Positions 58,801 through 64,000 of a DNA stretch of 64,000 nucleotides are shown here, piece by piece. Under the pieces are notes generated by a model. That model did not search any database. It had not been told where the DNA came from and was given only the letters and a program-made list of their open reading frames with translations. The stretch covers positions 62,001 through 126,000 of the forward strand of contig JAVXUO010001232.1 of NCBI GenBank assembly GCA_033065855.1, read 5' to 3'. The stretch is from Escallonia rubra (taxonomy: Eukaryota; Streptophyta; Magnoliopsida; Escalloniales; Escalloniaceae). Numbering within the stretch: the stretch's first letter is position 1; each line of letters begins with the position of its first letter. The translations under genes and the position numbers were made by a program.

Positions 58801-59613
58801 CGTTGTGCTGAGAGAGAAAGTGGCTGAAGTTGATGCAATGAAGTCTCAGCTAGACGAACTGAACACGATGAAGTCTGAATTAGAAGTATTCAAGAGCATG
58901 AAATCTCAATTAGAAGAATTCAACAAAATGAAGTCTATGATGGACGACTTCGAGGCTAATTTCATGCAAAGCCAGAGTCAAGTTCAAAGGCCTTTAAATA
59001 CTCAGGTAACATCTACTTCCTATGGTTTGAATCAATTGAACCGGTGGAGTTCCATTGGTGTCAAACTTTCAATCTATTGGTAAATGTAGACTTTTAGAGT
59101 TAATTTGGGATAATCAGCGATACATTTTATATAACTTAGATTTGAGAGTTGGTCCAGTGACAAACTGAGCCAATGGGATTTTGTATACTCGAAGGTATGG
59201 CACTATTTGATGAGTGATATGATGCACTTTGCTATGAGGATATTTGATTGGTGACACGGAGAGGTATTTGATTGATGACATGGAGAGGTAGAGAGATGAG
59301 TTGTTATTTGAATGGTTAGTTGATTGGTGACATGGATAGGTAGAGAGAGAGTTGTTATTTGATTAGTTAGTTGATTGGTGACATGGAGAGGTAGAGAGAC
59401 GAGTTATTATTTGATTGGTTATTTGATAAGTGAGATGTTACTCTTCGCCTCTTATTTTTCAGCTTATGTTGTTCTTTTTGCCTATGAAAAACATGATATA
59501 CATTCTTGTTTTGTATCACTTGAATAATAAGTAATTGGTGTCCCATTTTGTAGGATGGTTGTGATGGCGAGGAGCAAGAAGCAAACAATGCAAATGAAGA
59601 CGAGTTTCCTTGA
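55873..59613 (+). CDS. CACTA TNP1/TNPA-type protein, Transposase_24 domain (413 aa, 7 exons)
   Basis: This is likely the end-binding protein that works with the transposase on the subterminal repeats. Exons are 55873-56011, 56145-56371, 56538-56744, 56816-56908, 57001-57099, 58589-59005 and 59554-59613. All junctions are GT-AG, phases fit, and the total is 1,242 nt. The Transposase_24 signature is visible in the WAREITxxF-like start region, DPRVDKSQWEVLVNYWLTDEA, GHTLGSKSMPR and YIVSRTHKDGTVL. The C-terminal half has a heptad-like coiled coil with repeated MKSQLEEFNKMKS-type units (around residues 300-370), fit for oligomerisation. Start ATG lies directly after TTTTCAG, so it may be reached by splicing from an upstream leader, as in En/Spm. 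Intron 5 is long (1,489 bp), holds CT-rich leader-like sequence at 57830-58140 and a separate open stretch at 57190-57368, and no recognised gene. The stop at 59611-59613 is followed by AT-rich sequence fit for a 3' UTR. Confidence 0.88.
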
Positions 59614-59889
59614 GTTGTTCGTGGTTTGTACTCGAGTGTGGTTGGTTTATATGTTTCATTAGTATTAGGTTATTTCGGGGACATTAAGATTTGTTAGAGT
59701 AAAACATGAAAACTTTTAGAATCTTTGTTAGGATGATGATGGTGAAATCTTTTGTGATTGGTATTGCAATTAATGGTCAGATTGATGTCTTTTCTATGCA
59801 ATTAGGTGTTTGAGGATTATAAAATTGTTATGGTTCGATGATGTTTATTCCGTGCACTGTTGTGAAATGAATTAGATGCAATAATTAGT

Positions 59890-60573
59890 GACGATAAATA
59901 TGTATCCAGGAAAAGCAGGAAAGGCCTACGGTATATCTGTTGCCAAAAGTTTAAACATCGTTGGCAAAGTGGAAAAAAGGCAACGACATATTTGTCGCCA
60001 AAAGTCTGAAAAATCGTAGGCATAGTTAGAAAAGGCTATGGTAATTCCGTAAGTAAAAATGAAAAAAATCGTGGGCATATGTCTTAAAGGCCTACGGTGC
60101 AACCGTAGGCATAGATAGAAAAGGCTACGGTAATTCCGTAAGTAAAAATAAAAAAAAATCGTGGGCATATGTATGAAAGGCCTTCGGTGCAACCGTAGGC
60201 ACAGAGGGAAAAAGGCTTACGGTATGTCTGTAGGTAAAAGTCTTGAAAACCGTAGGCATAAAAGGAGAAGAGCCTACGTTACATCCGTAGGCAAAAGTTC
60301 TGAAAACCGTAGGGATAGGAATGAAAAAGCCTACGGTATATCCGTAGGCAAAAGTCTTAAAAACCGTTGGCGTAAGGGACTTAAGCCAAACTCGGCATAT
60401 GTATGTCCCTACGGAACAGCCGTTGGCTTATGTCTTTACTTCCGGAGGCGTATGTCTATGCCATCAGAAGAAGCACCCACGGTATACTACCGTAGGCATA
60501 GGCTATGCCTACGGTACTTTTGAGCTATGCCAACGATTTAGTACCGTAGGCATAAACCGTTTCTCTCGTAGTG
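59890..60573 (-). repeat. CACTA right subterminal repeat array
   Basis: GCCTACGGT and ACCGTAGGC motifs alternate every 20-35 bp, spaced by A-rich text such as AAAAGTCTTGAAAACC. There are about 20 motif copies. The sense is GCC-ACGGT / ACCGT-GGC as in the left arm, but with TACGG/CCGTA in place of the left arm's AACGG/CCGTG in most copies. The right arm is less regular in period (about 50-60 bp) than the left. Confidence 0.9.
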
Positions 60574-60576
60574 AGC

Positions 60577-61674
60577 ATCTCTCACAACAATTGTTTCCTC
60601 ATTAACAACAGCATCTCTCACAACAACGGTTTCCTCATTAACAGCAGCCCCTCTCACCTCATCCACCTCAGGTTGAACCTCATTATCTGTAGCAACCTCG
60701 GTAACCCCAGTTGCTTCCTCATTAACAGTAGCCTCTCTCACATTAGCTGCTTCCTCATTAACAGGAGCCCCTCTCACCCCATTCACCTCAGGTTGTTGAC
60801 CATTAATAGCACCTCTCACCTCATCCACTTCAGGTTGTTCACCATTAACAGCACCACTCAGCTCATTATCATTCTCATTGACATCACCTCGCAGTTCATT
60901 ATCTTTACCACTATCTAAATTCTCATGTGTTAAACCTAGGTCTTGACCATCATTACCATCATTCTCATCATCAGTGTCAGTTATGGTGACTACTTTAGGT
61001 TCTGGCCTGGGAACTACATTGAGTGCATTATCTTGGACAACCTCTGGCTGTGGTAGATATCCACATGGGATTAGATGTCTAATATAAACCTAAGCTACTC
61101 TGTTTTTTGGCAATGTGCAATACATGTCAAAACAATCTTCATCAGTTGCCATATGTACTAACCCACACTGTATATTCCTCTCAGGAATTTTATAGTAGAA
61201 ACCAACATGAGGAGCATACCCCAACATCATGCCTAGATTATCCATTTCAAATAATGACAATGTATTAGTACTTACGTAGTCAATGTAATCCACCTTACCC
61301 CCAATGTACAAAACTTTAGGGTATTCTCTAAGTGTGCCCCCATGGTAAAACTTAATGGTAAAATAGGGTGAACCAAGATCTGCACAAACATCACAAGTGC
61401 GGCAAAAAAAAAACTTAGTCAAAATCTAACGATATCATGCATTCCCGTTTCAATAAAATTCCTCATATCTCATGCACATAAAAAGCGTAAACATATATTG
61501 ATCTCATAGGAATGAACATTTAAATAGCATATTAAAATCCTCATATTGCAAACATACAGAAACCCGACAACTGAACTAAAACGAGTTCCATGCATACAAT
61601 GATTTTTGAAGTGGACTACTAGGGTACATACCATACTTTGGAGTCTTCCCACCATGTCTGTACTCTGGAGGCAT
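60577..61674 (-). pseudogene. MULE transposase N-terminal part (right of the CACTA)
   Basis: On the minus strand exon 1 (61674-61632) encodes MPPEYRHGGKTPKY. A GT-AG intron follows to 61380, then exon 2 from 61379: DLGSPYFTIKFYHGGTLREY, YIGGKVDYIDYVS, MMLGYAPHVGFYYKIPERNI. This is the PB1-like N-terminal domain of plant MULE transposases. A TAG at 61090-61092 interrupts it. After that comes an acidic linker with VNEE/VREA repeats that runs up to the CACTA target site, and continues in the same frame beyond it at 46451. The gene is dead because of the stop and the frameshift at 46034. Confidence 0.88.
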
Positions 61675-62088
61675 CGATCTTCACTAATTAGGAATGATTC
61701 GACCAACAACCACACCGCCGTTCTCCAATCCGTCAATAAATTTGCTATGAAAACCCTAAAATATGGGGGTGACCGTTCGGAGGTGACCGTTCATACCAAA
61801 ATTGGTTTGGTGCCTAATTTGAACTTCCATATGGGGACTCCCTTTACACGTGTTTACATCTCAGTCATCAGATTGGTTAAGATTATAATTTTGCTGGAAA
61901 ATTATTAAAAATGACCTAAGAAGACGATTTTACCCTTAACAAATAACGGAATATGTGACTCCCGTTAATAAATTCCACAGATTGCAACATGTGTCAAACG
62001 TTGGGGTCTTGGATGTCAAGTTTTAAAGTTTGGGGTTCTGATTGCAAATCGTTTGAAACCTCAGGGTCTACAATGCAATTAAGCCATT
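61675..62088 (-). mobile_element. MULE 5' terminal region
   Basis: Read on the minus strand from about 62088, GGCTTAATTGCATTGTAGACCCTGAGG is followed by text typical of MULE termini (CAAACGATTTGCAATCAGAACCCC, GACATCCAAGACCCCAACGTTTG), then a leader up to the transposase ATG at 61674. The matching left terminus was not identified, so the TSD is unknown. Confidence 0.65.
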
Positions 62089-62551
62089 TATTTATTAAAC
62101 TCAAGTAGGGTACTCTCTTCTTGTGGTTGTGGCTATGGTTGGACCGGATTTGGTACTCCTGGCTGCTGATTAGCCAGATTTGGTATCATCAAGGTCAGAA
62201 TCTGATTCATAGTGTTTAACAGTGCTGCCATTGGCTCCGGATTTTGCTGTTGTTCCTCCCTATGAGGTAGAGGAAACTCTATATCAGGGACGTCCTAGCC
62301 CTCTGTACTACCTTCACTGCCAGTGCTATGAGTGCAACCATACTGGTGCAATGAACAGTTACCAGATTTATACTATCACGTGTCTAAGAGCAGTGCAATT
62401 ACAAGTTAAAGGCAGACGCTTTAACTCTACTATCATTCTGTCCCATTCTCATTAACCGAAATACGATTCTATATAATCCTGTTACCTATACTCAGTAGTT
62501 ACGTGTATATAAAATCTTATACCGAAGCTCTAAAATGCCCAACACAGTATT
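62089..62551 (-). pseudogene. Gypsy gag N-terminal remnant
   Basis: On the minus strand the stretch PLPHREEQQQNPEPMAALLN and MNQILTLMIPNLANQQPGVP lies at about 62270-62140. It is Gln/Pro-rich and resembles the gag N-terminus of Gypsy elements. It is interrupted by the MULE terminus at about 62088. No other gag or pol is next to it. Confidence 0.5.
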
Positions 62552-62564
62552 GCTCTGGTACCAA
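62552..62564 (-). promoter_or_regulatory. Gypsy primer binding site
   Basis: On the minus strand TTGGTACCAGAGC, a one-base variant of the initiator-Met PBS, sits a few bases after the LTR end. Confidence 0.8.
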
Positions 62565-62567
62565 CTT

Positions 62568-63586
62568 TAACAACCCAAACATTCAGAGCTCCATCGCCCC
62601 GAACTCCGCGAGCGTTAACCTACCACATCACATCAAATCACATCAAACCTTATTTACTAACACATACTTCAGAGCTTCTAACTAGACATTAACTCACAAT
62701 CATACACACAGACACACATATGCTCACCAAACCGACCGAACACACACACACACACACACACACTCTATCTCTCTCTCACTCACTCACTATAAAAAAAACA
62801 CACACACACACCCCCTTCCAAAAAAAAAAACACACATACTCTCGGCAACACACACAAATCCCAATTCCCTCCTAAAAACACACTAACACCACATATATAC
62901 ACGACATCGCACACAATTACACAGACTCCCACACCTGAAAACACACTGCAAACATACACAAAAGCACCCATTTCACACATCCGTAACCCTTCTCCCCTCT
63001 CCCTGCCCCTACACACGACCACACGCTGACAGCCACATACATGCCAAAAACACACAAACTCACACCCCCTAACCCACACCCGAATCACCCAAACACACAC
63101 ACTGCACAGTGCCTAAAACACACATTAAGCATGAACAATACACACTAAAGCGCACACACATACACACTAAAGGGTTGAGAAATTACCCCGAAGAATTTCC
63201 TTTCCTCTGTTTTTCTCTATTATCTGGTTTCTTGCTTTTTTTTTTCTTTTTCTTACCCAAAATTCCCTTTATAAGATCTAATCATTAGTTTATAATTTAA
63301 TTAGATTAGTCATCATAATTCAAGTAGGAGGTGGTATCCACTAAAAGAATTTTCTTTAAAATTTTGGCGCATTGGTACCAAAATTTCAAAATAGCAAATA
63401 GCCCCCATAACATTTCCATATTTACAAAATGCCCCCAAAACTTTACAAAATTATATTTTGACCCCAAAATCATTTTAAGCATTCATACTCTACCAATATC
63501 CGAGTATTGTTCAAAATTATCACGCTTTTATTTTCCTTAGCACATATGATTATTTTAAACAGTTTGAAATAGAACGGAATATTACA
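62568..63586 (-). mobile_element. Gypsy 5' LTR, minus strand (about 1,019 bp)
   Basis: On the minus strand it begins TGTAATATTCCG at 63586 and ends GGTTGTTA at about 62568. It contains a long CA/GT-rich part (62700-63160, with CACACA runs at 62742-62762). It matches the sequence at 63676-64000 in opposite orientation. ORFs within it (62780-63100) are repeat translations. Confidence 0.75.
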
Positions 63587-63666
63587 CGCATGTCAATGTA
63601 ACACATCAGAACACACATGTCAATGTAACACATCAGAATACACATGTCCATGCAACACATCAGATG
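63586..63666. repeat. Three 27-bp tandem repeats between inverted LTRs
   Basis: Units 63586-63612, 63613-63639 and 63640-63666 share AC-CATGTC-ATG-AACACATCAGA, with four or fewer differences each. Confidence 0.95.
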
Positions 63667-63675
63667 GAGGTACAT

Positions 63676-64000
63676 TATAATATCCCACACTTTTTGAGCT
63701 ATTTAAAATAATCATATGTGCTCAAAAAAATAAACATGCAATAATTTGGAGTAATACTCAAGTATTAGTAGAGTATGGAAGCATAAAACAATTTTGGGTT
63801 CAAAATGTAGTTTCTGAAATTTTTGGGGTCATTTCGTAAATATGGAAAAATTTGGGGGCTATTTTGCAATTTTGGATATTTGGTACGTAGGTGTCAAAAG
63901 GATAGAAAATCTATTTTCAGAATTGTTGCCACCTCTTTCTTATTTATTTGATGACTAATCACTTAAAATATAAATTAATGGATTGTTTAAATCTTTGGGA
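63676..64000 (+). mobile_element. Start of a second LTR of the same Gypsy family
   Basis: Plus-strand sequence from TATAATATCCC onward matches the minus-strand start of the LTR 62568-63586: AAAATAATCATATGTGCT, GTAGAGTATG, TTTTGGGGTC-type and TTTGGGGGCTATTT blocks. It runs off the window edge. The pair is head to head. Confidence 0.8.

Larger units (their letters stand above)
46452..60573 (+). mobile_element. 14,122-bp CACTA (En/Spm) transposon, structurally autonomous
   Basis: The left end is CACTACAAGAAAACAGG and the right end, read inverted, CACTACGAGAGAAACGG. Over 22 bp, 17 positions agree. The 3-bp TSD AGC is present at 46449-46451 and 60574-60576. Both arms carry arrays of GCC-ACGGT / ACCGT-GGC motifs. 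Inside are two plus-strand genes without visible defects: a TNP2-type transposase (51560-55431) and a TNP1/Transposase_24-type protein (55873-59613). Removal of the element and one TSD copy leaves the MULE reading frame continuous. All structural requirements for autonomous transposition appear to be met; activity is not shown. Confidence 0.96.

Overview
The window is nuclear DNA of a flowering plant, most likely a eudicot. Evidence is the AT-rich intergenic sequence, GT-AG introns, plant-type Copia, Gypsy, hAT, MULE and CACTA transposons, and one host gene whose protein resembles plant mitochondrial polynucleotide phosphorylase (PNPase, PNP2-like). No species can be named from the sequence alone. 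No tRNA, rRNA or CRISPR was seen.

Layout. 1-10354: a transposon patchwork holding a Gypsy LTR end with short tandem repeats, an hAT terminus, an intact hAT-like MITE (2105-2890), remains of a minus-strand Gypsy element with an hAT fragment lodged in it (about 3180-7840), and a Copia-like solo LTR with perfect 5-bp target duplication (7920-8787). 10355-31385: the C-terminal part of PNPase in 11 exons (second RNase PH core, KH, S1, basic tail), all in phase and with GT-AG introns. Its last intron is 17,926 bp and carries a MULE with 9-bp TSD, another TIR element, a LINE/Copia A junction, and a nested stack: an hAT-like MITE (21787-28828) split by a full Copia element (22198-28479), itself split by two further MITEs. 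The N-terminal half of PNPase was not found.

31386-43552: 3' flank of the gene, a 70-bp duplicated segment with an hAT MITE in one copy, a SIRE-like LTR with an array of palindromes, and a decayed Gypsy gag-protease region interrupted by a 2,053-bp solo LTR (TSD ATAGC). 43553-45496: another LTR start with a long GT-rich stretch.

45880-62088: a MULE transposase pseudogene split by a 14,122-bp CACTA (En/Spm) transposon at 46452-60573, with TSD AGC. The CACTA has imperfect TIRs, large subterminal repeat arrays on both arms, an uninterrupted TNP2-type transposase (4 exons, 1,169 aa) and an uninterrupted TNP1/Transposase_24-type protein (7 exons, 413 aa). It therefore looks structurally autonomous, and it is the strongest single find.

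62089-64000: minus-strand Gypsy gag remnant, PBS and LTR, meeting a second LTR of the same family head to head across three 27-bp tandem repeats.

Only PNPase is a host gene. The rest is layered transposon insertion, with several insertions datable relative to each other by nesting.
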